Notes under the pieces: model-generated
The model's input: the letters and a program-made list of their open reading frames with translations, nothing else
Databases searched by the model: none
What the model was told of the DNA's origin: nothing
Translations under genes and position numbers: made by a program
Part shown: positions 16,499 through 26,184 of the stretch, piece after piece
Numbering within the stretch: the first letter of the stretch is position 1
Layout: each line of letters begins with the position of its first letter
Assembly: GCF_000422785.1 (NCBI RefSeq)
Contig: NZ_KE383918.1
Span: forward strand, 155,748 to 219,747
Reading direction: 5' to 3'
Source: Pseudovibrio exalbescens DSM 16456
GTDB lineage: Bacteria > Pseudomonadota > Alphaproteobacteria > Rhizobiales > Stappiaceae
Length of the DNA stretch: 64,000 bases

Positions 16499-18436
16499 AT
16501 GGCCGTCAAACAGCTCAGTGATACGGTGATTAACAAGATCGCGGCCGGTGAAGTCATCGAGCGTCCGGCAAGCGTCATCAAAGAGCTGGTCGAAAACGCC
16601 GTAGACGCTGGCGCGACCCGCATAGAGGTGGTCACGGCGGCTGGCGGCAAGAGCATGATGCGCGTTACCGACAATGGCTTGGGCATGACACAACAGGACC
16701 TTACGTTGGCTGTGCAGCGTCATTGCACATCCAAACTGATGGATGATGACTTGTTGTTGATCCGCACGATGGGCTTTCGCGGCGAGGCGCTGCCGTCGAT
16801 TGGGTCTGTAGCGCGGTTGGAAATCTCAACCCGCCATCAAAGCGAGCCGCATGGATGGAAGATTGACGTCAATGGCGGTGTGAATTCTGACGTTGTGCCC
16901 GCTGCCCTGAATCAAGGGACACGGGTAGAGGTCAAGGACCTGTTCTTTTCCGTACCGGCGCGGCTGAAGTTTTTGAAAACGGATCGTGCAGAGACCATGG
17001 CCATCAACGAGGTGGTCAAACGCATCGCTCTGGCCAACCCCGGCATCCGTTTTTCCATGGCAGGTCCCGATCGCCGCGATACCGAATATCCGGCCTGTAC
17101 GGGCGACAATGCCCATCTGGCCCGGATTGGGCAGATACTTGGCGTGGACTTTACAAAAAACGCGCTGGAAATCGATGCGGAACGGGAAGGGGTGCGTTTG
17201 TCCGGTTTTGCAGGCCTGCCCACGTTTCACAGGGCCAATGCGCAAAGCCAGTTCTTCTTTGTGAACGGGCGTCCGGTTCGCGACAAGCTCCTTCTTGGCG
17301 CGTTGAGGGCTGGATATGCGGATGTTTTGGCCCGCGATCGTCATCCGGTTGTTGTGCTGAACGTGGCGCTCGACCCTCAACATGTCGATGTCAACGTGCA
17401 CCCGGCAAAGGCCGACGTGCGCTTTCGTGACGGTCAGTTGGTCCGAGGCTTGATTGTTGGGGCGTTGCGCCATGCTTTTTTGGCTTCGGGCCATCGGGCA
17501 TCTACGGCTAACACGCAGGCGACGGTGCAGGCCATGCGCCCGGTTGGCGAGGGGGGCTCCGGCGGTTCGGCGGCGCCATTCCGCACCCACAGCGGTGCCA
17601 GCACATATCGCCCGCCACGTGAGGAATATGCGCCGCGTGATTATGCATGGCAGCAATCTGATTTTCGGCCTGAAGCTGGCAGCTCCAATGAAACACATGG
17701 ACCGGCTGGTCAAACACCGTTTTTCAGCGGTACTGAGCACTCTGCTCCAGTTGCACCTTCAGGCGTCGCCGAAGCGCAAGCGCCTTTTGAGAGCTTGGAA
17801 CAACCCTCTGCTGACGCTCGTGCATTCGCCGAGGGCGTGCCTGACGATCGTGAGGCTTTCCCATTGGGAGCGCCACGCGCGCAAGTCCATGAAACCTATA
17901 TCATCTCACAGACCCGGGATGGGCTCGTGATCGTCGACCAGCATGCGGCCCACGAGCGATTGGTTTATGAACGGCTGAAAGCCGAGCTGGCCAGCCAGAA
18001 GGTGCCGACGCAGCTGTTGTTGATCCCGGAAGTTGTCGAACTGCCTGAGGACGAAGTGGGGCTTTTGGAAGAACGCGCGGCTGAGTTGGAGGAAGTCGGG
18101 TTGGTGTTGGAGCGCTTCGGGCCCGGCGCAATTGCGGTTCGGGAGACACCTGCCATGCTCAAGCGTCTCAATATCAAGGCCTTGATCAAGGATTTGGCAG
18201 ATGATTTCGCTGAATGGGAAACCTCCTCCCGGCTGCGTGAAAAGTTGGATCATGTCGCCGCAACTATGGCCTGCCACGGATCTGTGCGGGCAGGGCGTCG
18301 CATGAGGCCTGAGGAGATGGACGCGCTGCTGAGGGAAATGGAAGTGACACCCAAGTCGGGCCAGTGCAATCACGGTCGTCCTACCTGGATTGAGTTGAAG
18401 CTGAGCGACATTGAGCGCCTCTTCGGGCGTTCGTAA
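16499..18436 (+). CDS. mutL: DNA mismatch repair protein MutL
   Basis: 645 residues. The N-terminal GHKL ATPase (about 1-330) shows [26 protein letters not shown], and [14 protein letters not shown] variable Pro/Ala-rich linker (about 340-450) leads to the C-terminal dimerisation domain with the endonuclease motif [12 protein letters not shown] (DQHAx2Ex4E) plus [12 protein letters not shown] and [12 protein letters not shown]. It therefore should be a nicking MutL as in bacteria without MutH. GGAGG directly precedes the ATG at 16499. Cytoplasmic partner of MutS and the sliding clamp. Confidence 0.97.
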   Translation: MAVKQLSDTVINKIAAGEVIERPASVIKELVENAVDAGATRIEVVTAAGGKSMMRVTDNGLGMTQQDLTLAVQRHCTSKLMDDDLLLIRTMGFRGEALPSIGSVARLEISTRHQSEPHGWKIDVNGGVNSDVVPAALNQGTRVEVKDLFFSVPARLKFLKTDRAETMAINEVVKRIALANPGIRFSMAGPDRRDTEYPACTGDNAHLARIGQILGVDFTKNALEIDAEREGVRLSGFAGLPTFHRANAQSQFFFVNGRPVRDKLLLGALRAGYADVLARDRHPVVVLNVALDPQHVDVNVHPAKADVRFRDGQLVRGLIVGALRHAFLASGHRASTANTQATVQAMRPVGEGGSGGSAAPFRTHSGASTYRPPREEYAPRDYAWQQSDFRPEAGSSNETHGPAGQTPFFSGTEHSAPVAPSGVAEAQAPFESLEQPSADARAFAEGVPDDREAFPLGAPRAQVHETYIISQTRDGLVIVDQHAAHERLVYERLKAELASQKVPTQLLLIPEVVELPEDEVGLLEERAAELEEVGLVLERFGPGAIAVRETPAMLKRLNIKALIKDLADDFAEWETSSRLREKLDHVAATMACHGSVRAGRRMRPEEMDALLREMEVTPKSGQCNHGRPTWIELKLSDIERLFGRS

Positions 18437-18917
18437 CCAGGCATTTCCGACTGCAAGGGATCCCTGTCCGGAGCAGTGCCGTGGTGCGAGTTTGCGGTGC
18501 ATTAGGCGGTGCTCTGCGGGTATATGATGATTGAGCGCACTACTATAATCGCGGCTTCAGACGTTTTTTACTGTGCTTGGTTGGGCCTGCCGAATAGGCA
18601 ACGGTATTCCGGTGTGCCCTGCTGTTGTTTGCGGTTCCTTCGTGCTGTTCATCAGTGTGAGAAGAACCAGCGATGAGTGCTGGGTTGCACACGAAAGAAC
18701 AGGTTTTAGGTGAGGCTGTGGTTGGTGCGACCCGGGACGGTTAAGAGCCCTGCCTGTGCTTGCAATTCCAGAAAGGTGAGCGACAAGTGCCTGTTGCATC
18801 TGTAACACTTTCTTGCTCGGCGTTGGCCGGCTGGTAGGAATACAGAGGTTGCTGCATTCGTGCTACCCATGGAGTGGAAAACTGGCTGGCGCTGGTTGTA
18901 TTGGCGCAGGTCGTGTT

Positions 18918-19004
18918 AATTGACCCTGATCCCTGATCCCTGATCCCTGATCCCTGATCCCTGATCCCTGATCCCTGATCCCTGATCCCTGATCCCGGTC
19001 AATT
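18918..19004. repeat. Heptamer minisatellite, ten CTGATCC units, inside a palindrome
   Basis: Ten exact copies of CTGATCC run from 18926 to 18995. They are enclosed by AATTGACC (18918-18925) and its exact complement GGTCAATT (18997-19004). The perfect identity of the units points to recent slippage, so copy number is expected to vary between strains. It is outside any gene. Confidence 0.95.
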
Positions 19005-19087
19005 CTTCATTCAAAAGACTGATGTTTACAGCAAGGCGTGCAGGTGGCTTTGCGTGTGTTGTCGAATAAGCGGACCCTTAAACGTTT

Positions 19088-19116
19088 TCAGCCGCGCAGG
19101 GTGACTGCGCGGCTGA
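19088..19116 (-). terminator. Strong hairpin after the first porin, probable terminator
   Basis: TCAGCCGCGCAG and CTGCGCGGCTGA make a perfect 12-bp stem around a 5-nt loop, about 20 bp past the porin stop. There is no T-run on the minus strand (AAACGTTT follows), so it may act as an mRNA 3' stabiliser or a weak terminator. Confidence 0.6.
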
Positions 19117-19135
19117 TGGGTTCTGCTAAGTGGCC

Positions 19136-20473
19136 TCAGAAGTCCCGCTGAACTCGGATGAGAACAGTGATGATGTCATTGTCACTTGGCGTGGTGAGCG
19201 TGGACCCACCGGGAGATACCGCGTTATCAAAGGAGATGTTGCGGTAACCCAGTTCCGTACCAATCTCGAAGCCGCTGACCGGCGTCCAACCGACTTTTGC
19301 GTTCAAGTCGAACTGATCAAAGTCGTAGAAGTTCTTGTTGTCAGCTTCGGCGTAAGACAGCTGAAGTGCTGAGTTGAACTCAGGTGTCCACTCGGTGTAG
19401 AAACCACCGGCGATGGACCAACCTTCAGAGGTACCGGACTGATTGCGCGTAGATTCTCCGACAAGTCCTGTCGGGAAGATATCTGTTGCATCAAAGACGG
19501 TTGCGCCCCAGTCACTGTGGATGTAGCCGAGAGCCCCGTTGGCGTATCCGCCCTGCAAGGCGAAGAAGGTTCCGCTCAAGAAGTTGCTGAAGTCAAGTTC
19601 AACACCGGCGCCGATAGCCCATCCCACTTCTCCGCTTGCGACGGAGGACAGGTACCGAACTTCCTGAACCGCACCCATCAACTGAGCGCTACCCCAGCCC
19701 TGGTCCACACGAATGTTACCAACAATGTTGGGCCAACGGTGTCCGCCGTATCCTTGGCTGTATGCAGGACCGCCAGCAGGCTGTGGATACAGGTAGGAGC
19801 CAACGTACAGGCCTTGCTGACGGAACGAACGGTCTTCAAAGGCCAATGATGCCGAGAAGCCGTTTCCGAAGTCTGCCGTGTAACCGGCAACCCATGGGTT
19901 GTCATCGGAATAGGCAACCGTCGTGATGGCACCGTAGGCATAACCGGTCCAGAAGTCGTAGAACGACTTGGCCTTACCAACGGTGAGGCCGCCAAACTGA
20001 ACGAAGGCGTAATCCAGCGTCAGCGAAGTCCCACCGGCAGAGCCGAATGATCCTACGTTATTGTCATTGCTTGGCCGGTCAACAACCGTTGAGGGCCTTG
20101 CATTGCTGTTGGCGCTGAACGTTGGTGTATCCACGGTGGCAAACATGTCGATGTAAGCGCGCAACAGGCCGTATTCGGTCTGCGTACGAGCATCCATCCG
20201 CAAGTAACCACGAGCGCGGGTCGATGTGTCGTTCAGGGTGCGGCGGTCCCAGTTGTTGGGGGCATCACCAAAGTCATTCCAACGGTATTCAGCACGGACA
20301 CGACCCCGGATCCGCAAGCAGGTTTCAGTGCCGGGAATGAAGAAGTAACCGTCGCCGTATGCGTCACAGATCTGGACGTAATCTACGGGCTCCGGGGCGA
20401 CGGGAAGATCCGCCGCATAAGCGGGGACTGCACCCATAGCGAGTGCTGCTGCAGTAAGTGTAAGTTTGCGCAT
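19136..20473 (-). CDS. Alphaproteobacterial outer-membrane porin (Porin_2/Omp2 family), copy 1
   Basis: 445 residues from the ATG at 20473, which has GGAG 7 bp upstream and gives a clean signal peptide MRKLTLTAAALAMGAVPAYA. The mature protein begins ADLPVAPEPVDYVQICDAYG, has the conserved Cys pair (QICDAYGDGYFFIPGTETC), then alternating beta strands and ends in VQRDF with the terminal Phe needed for outer-membrane assembly. The block RMDARTQTEYGLLRAYIDMF is typical of Omp2a/Omp2b-like porins. General diffusion of small hydrophilic solutes is the family role. Long AT-rich leader upstream. Confidence 0.94.
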   Translation of the reverse strand: MRKLTLTAAALAMGAVPAYAADLPVAPEPVDYVQICDAYGDGYFFIPGTETCLRIRGRVRAEYRWNDFGDAPNNWDRRTLNDTSTRARGYLRMDARTQTEYGLLRAYIDMFATVDTPTFSANSNARPSTVVDRPSNDNNVGSFGSAGGTSLTLDYAFVQFGGLTVGKAKSFYDFWTGYAYGAITTVAYSDDNPWVAGYTADFGNGFSASLAFEDRSFRQQGLYVGSYLYPQPAGGPAYSQGYGGHRWPNIVGNIRVDQGWGSAQLMGAVQEVRYLSSVASGEVGWAIGAGVELDFSNFLSGTFFALQGGYANGALGYIHSDWGATVFDATDIFPTGLVGESTRNQSGTSEGWSIAGGFYTEWTPEFNSALQLSYAEADNKNFYDFDQFDLNAKVGWTPVSGFEIGTELGYRNISFDNAVSPGGSTLTTPSDNDIITVLIRVQRDF

Positions 20474-21323
20474 TTTCGACTCCTGGTTTGGGTCCTTACC
20501 CACTCCTTTTACTAGGTAAAAATCACGTTATACTTGTCTCAATAAAATATAAGAGCAAGCAAACTCTGTTTTTATTGTGATACGCGAATTCCCTGTGCCA
20601 ATTGATTGCACCTGATCTCTTAATCATCAATAACTCGATTAAAAATAACGCAGGGTAAGTAATCGTCAGTGGGGAGCTGTTTCATTCCTGCAACGGTTTT
20701 CCATCAAAACTGTCAGAACTACATAATATGATAGAGTGGGTGCCTCCTGAATTACTTTAACTATCTGTTATTAAAGAGATTCGTGGGTGATGGCGCAGAG
20801 ACTGATATAAGTGGTGGGAGTCGACGAGTAAGGGGTATTGGACGCCTTCAGGGACGAATCAAGAGACTTGGAAGTCGCCGATTGCTGATTTGTTGTTTAT
20901 GGTAAAAAATATCAAACATAAAGTAATGGAAAGTAATGATTGAGTTTGGTTTGTGATCATTTCGGTGTGGGGCGTCGGGCTGGGCGCATCGTGAGGTGCT
21001 TGCCGCTCGCGTGGTGACCTGCACTTCCGTTCAGTATCAACGGCGGTATGGATTCATTGTGAGAAAGCCGGGGGCGGGGGAGTTTTGAGCTGCGCTGCAC
21101 CGCGTGCGCGATCTCGCGCCCTGTGTGCGTGTCCAGATGCAATGTGCGTCCGGATGCGTTCGTGCGTTCGTTCGTTTGAAAGAAACCGTGAAGATGGGCG
21201 TTCAGTTCCGCGCTATGGCGTTTGGTATACCTTCAAGGGCGCGGAAAGTGACCGAAAACGGTCTAGAAGCCTGCGATCTTCTGGTGAGCAGATCCCGGTC
21301 CAACGGCAAAGTGGTGGCTGAGG
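20474..21323. other. Intergenic region between the two porins
   Basis: About 850 bp. The part near 20480-20950 is clearly AT-rich compared with the surroundings and should hold the promoter and leader of porin copy 1. I found no reliable -35/-10 pair, small ORF or terminator for copy 2. Confidence 0.5.
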
Positions 21324-22631
21324 TTAGAAATCACGTTGAACGCGGATCATCCAGGTCATGATGTCCTGATCGCGAGGACGCGAAATTGGTTGCGGCCCGC
21401 CGGGTGCTGTTGCGTTGTTGAAGTCCAGATGGCGATAACCGACCTCGGTGCCGATCTCAACGTTGTTCACTGGCGTCCAGATCGCGGTGGCAAGAACATC
21501 TGTTTGCTGCACATCCCAAAAGAGTTTGTTGTCCGCTTCAGCATAAGATGCTTCAAAGACGGTGCTAAAAGTTCCACTCCAGTACTTTTGCAAACTGCCA
21601 ACCACCGACCACGCTTCACCCGTACCACTGCCGCGCCGTGGGGCGCTGCCGCCACCGGTTGGAAATACGGTACTGGCATCATAAACCGTCGCGCCCCAAT
21701 CGCTGTGCGCATAGGCCAGTGCCCCATACGCGTAGGTAGACTGCAGAGCGAACCGAGCATCACCCATGAAGGGCAAGTTCAGCTTCACACCACCGCCAAT
21801 GGCAAATCCCACATCGCCGTCAGGTAGCGATGACAGATATCTGACATCATGCAGGGCACCCATGATCTGGGCGCTTCCCCAACTGCCATCAAAGCGCAGA
21901 TTTCCCACAACATCGGGCCAACGCTGGCCAGCATATTCCTGACTATAGGACGGATCCAGATTGAGATAAGGCCCGACAAACAGCCCTTGTTGGCGATAGG
22001 CCCGATCCTCGAAGGAAAGTGAGGCCGAGATGCCTTGCGACAGGGGCAGGGTGTAGGCAGCGACCCATGGCTTGACATCCGAATACGCTGTCGCAGTTAC
22101 AGCGCCAAAGGCGTAGCCGGTGAAGAAATCATAAAACGACTGCGTCTTTCCCGCAGTCAAACCGCCAAATTGCACGAAAGCATAGTCCAGCCCCAAACTG
22201 GTGCGCCCGGCAGGGTCAAAACTACCTTGCTGGTTGTCATCGGATGGGCGGTCAACCACTGTTCCTGTTGTTTCCGAAAAGCTCGGCGTATCCACGGTAG
22301 CAAAGAGATCGATATAGGCACGCAACAAGCCATATTCGGTCTGCGTGCGAGCATCCAGCCGAGCATACCCACGGGCGCGCATGGTGGTCGCGTTTTGTGT
22401 CCGTCTGTCCCATGCATTGGGCTCATCACCGAAGTTGTCCCAGCGCAACTCTGTCCGAACGCGCCCCTCCACCCGAAGACACGTATCAGTACCCGGCAAT
22501 ACAAAAAAGCCTTCGCCAAATGCATTGCAAATCTGCACATATTCTGCAGGTGCCGTTTCGGGCAAATCCGCGGCCGTCCCGTAGGAGACGGGGAGGGTGA
22601 GAGAAAGGACGCTGATCGCAAAACGACGCAT
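21324..22631 (-). CDS. Alphaproteobacterial outer-membrane porin (Porin_2/Omp2 family), copy 2
   Basis: 435 residues from the ATG at 22631, with GGGAGG 8 bp upstream and signal peptide MRRFAISVLSLTLPVSYGTA. It keeps the Cys pair (CNAFGEGFFVLPGTDTC), the RLDARTQTEYGLLRAYIDLF block, and the C-terminal VQRDF of copy 1, and the two align along their whole length. Differences cluster in segments expected to be surface loops. The tandem pair resembles the omp2a/omp2b arrangement of Brucella, although that pair is divergent and this one is in the same direction. Confidence 0.94.
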   Translation of the reverse strand: MRRFAISVLSLTLPVSYGTAADLPETAPAEYVQICNAFGEGFFVLPGTDTCLRVEGRVRTELRWDNFGDEPNAWDRRTQNATTMRARGYARLDARTQTEYGLLRAYIDLFATVDTPSFSETTGTVVDRPSDDNQQGSFDPAGRTSLGLDYAFVQFGGLTAGKTQSFYDFFTGYAFGAVTATAYSDVKPWVAAYTLPLSQGISASLSFEDRAYRQQGLFVGPYLNLDPSYSQEYAGQRWPDVVGNLRFDGSWGSAQIMGALHDVRYLSSLPDGDVGFAIGGGVKLNLPFMGDARFALQSTYAYGALAYAHSDWGATVYDASTVFPTGGGSAPRRGSGTGEAWSVVGSLQKYWSGTFSTVFEASYAEADNKLFWDVQQTDVLATAIWTPVNNVEIGTEVGYRHLDFNNATAPGGPQPISRPRDQDIMTWMIRVQRDF

Positions 22632-23033
22632 CAGGGCGCCTCCCGGTTCACGCACGCACACTACCACAGACCACCCACAGCAATGCACTGGGTGCTCATG
22701 ATAGGATGCTAGTTATTTGAGTTTCGATGACTCCATGAATAGGGACAAATACGCTTTCTATCAGTAGTTTAGATACATTTACCACAGTTGTTGCTGTTAA
22801 TTGTCAGTTGTTTCGATGTGATATTGGGGAGATTGTCAATTAATATGGATATAAATAATCAATTTATAAATGAGGGATACTTGATCTTGTTTCGCCTGTT
22901 GCCGCGTCCGGTCATGAATCACTGCGTATAATCAACCTCTAGCTTTTCGGGCGGAGGTTGATGAGGCGCACCGTCACAAAGGCTTTGAAGCGGCGTTCTG
23001 CGTTGGCAGCATGGTGTTTAAGCAATTGCCCGG
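22632..23033. other. Intergenic region upstream of porin copy 2
   Basis: About 400 bp. 22700-22890 is markedly AT-rich and probably contains the porin promoter. No gene seen. The repeat island begins at 23034. Confidence 0.45.
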
Positions 23034-23863
23034 CTGGCCCGGGCTCGTTGGCCGGGGTGACCGCAGAGGGAGAGGGAATGCTGTCATCCTCACGCTCGCT
23101 GGACTATCTGGAATCGCAACCCCATCAGCGGCACTATAAAGCGGCACAGCGTTTGTGAGGCCCGCCAGACTGGGCTCCCCACGCGTGTCATCCCGGACAA
23201 GCGCAGCGCAGATCCGGGATCCAGCAGGCACTACGGCGTGCTGTGGTTTTCAAGGTTGATGCTAAGTGTTTCCCTGCGGCGCTGGATCCCGCGTCAAGCG
23301 CGGGATGACGGCTGCAAAAAAAGGTGCGAGGCTGTGAGCTAATGAAACCGACGCCCCTTTCCACCCCACCACTGTCATGCCGGCCCCCGAACCGACATCC
23401 AGAGTCACTAAGCCCGGCGGGTGCGGCAGAGGTCCGGCCGGACCCCGGCTCGTTGGCCGGGGTGACGGTGTTAGGGTTTAGAACCGGTTAGCCAATGGAA
23501 CGGACGCGCCTATTCTCCCCACGCGTGTCATCCCGGACAAGCGCAGTGCCGATCCGGGATCCAGCAGGCACTACGGCGTGCTGTGGTTTCCAAGGTTGAT
23601 GCTAAGTGTTTCCCTGCGGCTCTGGATCCCGCGTCAAGCGCGGGATGACAGCCTGCAATGAAGCACGAGGCTGTAAGCGAGTGAAACCCGTGCGACTATC
23701 CTACCCAACATTGTCATACCGGCCCCCGAGCCGGTATCCAGCCTGACAGGCGCTCCACCTCCGCACCGTCGTCATGCCGGACATCGATCCGGCATCCAGA
23801 GCCACAAAGCTCGACGGGTGCGGCAGAGGCCCATCTGGACCCCGGCTCGTTGGCCGGGGTGAC
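23034..23863. repeat. Hairpin-repeat island 1
   Basis: Ten short hairpin elements of 28-38 nt. All begin GTCA(T/C) and end CCAG when read in one direction, but have different stems. Type A (stem CCCGCGC): 23282-23309 and 23622-23649. Type B (CCCGGA, 38 nt): 23187-23224 and 23527-23564. Type C (CCCCGGC): 23034-23061, 23438-23466 and 23835-23863. Type D (GCCGGA): 23771-23799. Type E (ACCGGC): 23713-23741. An apparent E/D hybrid: 23374-23402. The linkers are also conserved, so a composite unit B-A-E-D-C of about 340 bp occurs complete once (23527-23863) and in shortened form once (23187-23466). This looks like a REP/BIME-type mosaic. No coding capacity. Confidence 0.9.
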
Positions 23864-23960
23864 AGCAGAGTGAGAGGAGATGTTGCGATTGTTACAAGAG
23901 CGGGCGTACCAGCGGCGTTCAAGGCTGTGTGCGGCGGCATTGCAGATCAGGATACGCCCT

Positions 23961-23981
23961 GATAGCCTTGACAGGGCTATC
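23961..23981 (-). terminator. Hairpin overlapping the rsmD stop codon
   Basis: GATAGCC and GGCTATC form a perfect 7-bp stem with a 7-nt loop; the rsmD stop lies in the right arm. There is no T-run, so intrinsic termination is uncertain. Confidence 0.35.
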
Positions 23982-24534
23982 CAGTGTAACGCAGGAGGGC
24001 GATTTGGCTATCGCCTTGTTTGCGCTGATCAACCAGCTCACATCCCTGCGGAACCATGAGCGCAGCGCGGGCATCTTCTTCCCAAACGATCACGGCGCCG
24101 GATGAAAGCCATCCACCGTCAATCGCGCTGGCCAATGCCGCTTCTCCCAACTCCTTGAGGTAGGGAGGATCCATGAACACCAGTGAAAACGGCTCCATGG
24201 TGCCCACGACCCCCAGTGCTGTCGCATCGCGGCGCAAAATCTTGGTGGCGCCCATCAGACCGGTCGCTTCGATGTTGCTGCGGATCAACCCGCGCCCTTC
24301 CACACCCATTTCAACAAAGGTGCAGTAACGCGCGCCCCGGCTCATGGCTTCAATGCCAAGGGCGCCGGTACCGGCAAAAAGATCCAGCACCCGTGCATCA
24401 TGAACCGGATTGTTGTCTCCGTGCACGAGAATGTTGAACAGCGTTTCTCTCAACCGGTCTGATGTCGGACGGGTATCCTGAGACTTGGGTGTGGCCAGAG
24501 CAGTGCCACGAAAACGTCCCCCAACAATGCGCAC
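23977..24534 (-). CDS. rsmD: 16S rRNA (guanine-966-N2)-methyltransferase
   Basis: 185 residues. RsmD hallmarks are present: MRIVGGRFRGTAL at the N-terminus, TRPTSDRLRETLFNIL, the SAM-binding loop VLDLFAGTGALGIEAMSRGA, and the catalytic DPPY motif (FMDPPYLKE). It methylates G966 of 16S rRNA. Start is a GTG at 24534, 3 bp after the stop of the pseudouridine synthase gene, so the two are translationally linked. Part of the segment bracketed by the hairpin islands. Confidence 0.95.
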   Translation of the reverse strand: MRIVGGRFRGTALATPKSQDTRPTSDRLRETLFNILVHGDNNPVHDARVLDLFAGTGALGIEAMSRGARYCTFVEMGVEGRGLIRSNIEATGLMGATKILRRDATALGVVGTMEPFSLVFMDPPYLKELGEAALASAIDGGWLSSGAVIVWEEDARAALMVPQGCELVDQRKQGDSQIALLRYTG

Positions 24535-24537
24535 GTC

Positions 24538-26184
24538 TTACTTTCTCCCTCTGGGTGACGAAGGCTTGAAACCGCCGGGCTTGCGACCGCGTGGGCCTCT
24601 GCCGGTATCGCCGCGGCCCTCGCTGGATCCGCGTCCCGGCCCCTTGTTACCCAAGGGCTTGCCGCCGGGCTTGCTGCTGGGTTTGCCAGGGCCACGACCC
24701 CGCCGCGGGGCCGGCGCTTCCCGATCCTCACGGGCTTCGGCGGCTTTTCGCGCAACGGGGCTCAAGGTATCAAAGCCGCCGCGCTGCGCCCGCACACCTG
24801 TTCGGCGGATATCCGGCTTCTTGGCCTCTGAAGCCGGGCGCGGTGCGTCGTCCTTCGGGCGGACATACTCTGCCTCGCTGCCATCAGCAGACCATACGCG
24901 CATAGGCTTTGTTGGCCGCCCCTCACCTTGGTCATCCCGACCTGAGCGGGACGGGGCGCCACGCCCTGCGCCGCGTTCGTTGCGATCATACCGGGTGGGC
25001 GCTGCGCGGTCCTGTCCGCGCGAAATGCCCTTGCGGGCACCAAATGGATGGCCGCGTTCATCAGAATCCTGCCCGCGATCCTTGTCACGACTTGCCGTGT
25101 CTGGCGTGGCGTGCACGGTGGCACGCCGGTCGTCCTTGCGCTTCTTCTGCTTGGCCAGTAGCGCTTCGGCTTCCTTGGCAGTCATCCAACCGCCACCTGC
25201 GCGCCCCTTGTTGGCGTTCTTTTTCTTTTTGTCCGCCTCCTGCTTGGGGGCGGGCTGATGCAGGATTGGCGCATCAAAATCCAGTTCGGCCTGCTCAACC
25301 AGACGTTCGCCCAGCTGGTCGCGCAACACGCGTCCACGAATTTCCCGCAATTCCCCTTCGCCCAAGTCGCCAAGCTGGAACGGACCGAAGGAAATCCGGA
25401 TCAATCTGTTCACCGACAGACCGAGATGCTCGAGAATTTTCTTGACCTCGCGGTTCTTGCCTTCGCGCAGGCCGATGGTCAGCCAGACGTTGTCCTTGCG
25501 AACGGTGTCCAGCGTCGCTTCAATCGCGCCGTAAAGAACGCCGTCAATGGCGACACCGTCCTTGATGGCATCCAACTGTTCCTGAGTGACCTTGCCAAAG
25601 GCGCGCACACGGTAGCGGCGCAGCCAGCCGGTGGTTGGCAGTTCGATCACCCGCGACAGCCCACCATCGTTGGTCAGCAGCAAAAGGCCTTCCGTGTTGA
25701 TGTCCAGACGGCCCACGGTAACAACGCGCGGCATGTCATTGGGAAGCACATCAAAAATGGTCTTCCGCCCCTCGGGATCATTGTTGGTGGTCACGGTCCC
25801 TCTTGGTTTGTGGAACAGCCACAAACGGGTGCGCTCGCGCTGGGGCAAAGGCTCGCCATCCACCACGATCTTGTCCTTGGGGGTTACGGTGAAGGCTGGC
25901 GTGGTCAATACGGTGCCGTTGACGACCACCCGTCCGGCCTCAATCCAGGTTTCCGCTTCGCGGCGCGAACACAGCCCGGCCCGAGCCATGGTTTTTGCAA
26001 TGCGTTCGCCGGACAAGACGGCTTGCGGTGCCGCGTTGCCGCTTGCTGCCGGTTTATCCGCCTTTTTCGTCCTGGTGTCTTTTCCGGGTTTGCCGGTTTT
26101 TGCTGCTCGCGGTCCCTTCACAGGGGCGTTTTTGGCAGTTTTACGTTTGGCTTTGTCGTCGGTTTTGTCAAAGCGCTTGGTCAT
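24538..26184 (-). CDS. rluB: RluB-family pseudouridine synthase with long disordered basic tail
   Basis: 548 residues from the ATG at 26184 (MTKRFDK); an upstream start would add an unlikely 28-residue leader. A Lys-rich N-terminal extension (about 1-65) leads to an S4 RNA-binding domain ([20 protein letters not shown] to VVDGEPLP), then the RsuA/RluB/E/F catalytic domain with Asp in [18 protein letters not shown] and [19 protein letters not shown]. From about residue 320 on, roughly 230 residues are Arg/Lys/Gly/Asp-rich and low in complexity ([13 protein letters not shown] at the end), probably RNA-contacting and unstructured. Likely target: 23S rRNA helix 89 region as for RluB; the symbol is by family. 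Operon with rsmD. Confidence 0.88.
   Translation of the reverse strand: MTKRFDKTDDKAKRKTAKNAPVKGPRAAKTGKPGKDTRTKKADKPAASGNAAPQAVLSGERIAKTMARAGLCSRREAETWIEAGRVVVNGTVLTTPAFTVTPKDKIVVDGEPLPQRERTRLWLFHKPRGTVTTNNDPEGRKTIFDVLPNDMPRVVTVGRLDINTEGLLLLTNDGGLSRVIELPTTGWLRRYRVRAFGKVTQEQLDAIKDGVAIDGVLYGAIEATLDTVRKDNVWLTIGLREGKNREVKKILEHLGLSVNRLIRISFGPFQLGDLGEGELREIRGRVLRDQLGERLVEQAELDFDAPILHQPAPKQEADKKKKNANKGRAGGGWMTAKEAEALLAKQKKRKDDRRATVHATPDTASRDKDRGQDSDERGHPFGARKGISRGQDRAAPTRYDRNERGAGRGAPSRSGRDDQGEGRPTKPMRVWSADGSEAEYVRPKDDAPRPASEAKKPDIRRTGVRAQRGGFDTLSPVARKAAEAREDREAPAPRRGRGPGKPSSKPGGKPLGNKGPGRGSSEGRGDTGRGPRGRKPGGFKPSSPRGRK

Larger units (their letters stand above)
18437..19135. other. Intergenic region with tandem repeat
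   Basis: About 700 bp between mutL and the first porin (convergent). 18437-18917 shows no supportable gene or RNA. It then holds the heptamer array at 18918-19004 and the porin-side hairpin at 19088-19116. Confidence 0.6.

Noticed and set aside
18926-18995. CRISPR array or direct-repeat locus
   Set aside because: Units are 7 bp with no spacers, and no cas genes are present.
21085-21361. Small genes between the two porins
   Set aside because: Frames of 78-85 codons overlap the 3' end of porin copy 2 antisense, have no ribosome site and no recognisable sequence.
23034-23863. CRISPR array or insertion sequence
   Set aside because: Elements are hairpins of several types with conserved linkers, without unique spacers, transposase or target-site duplication.
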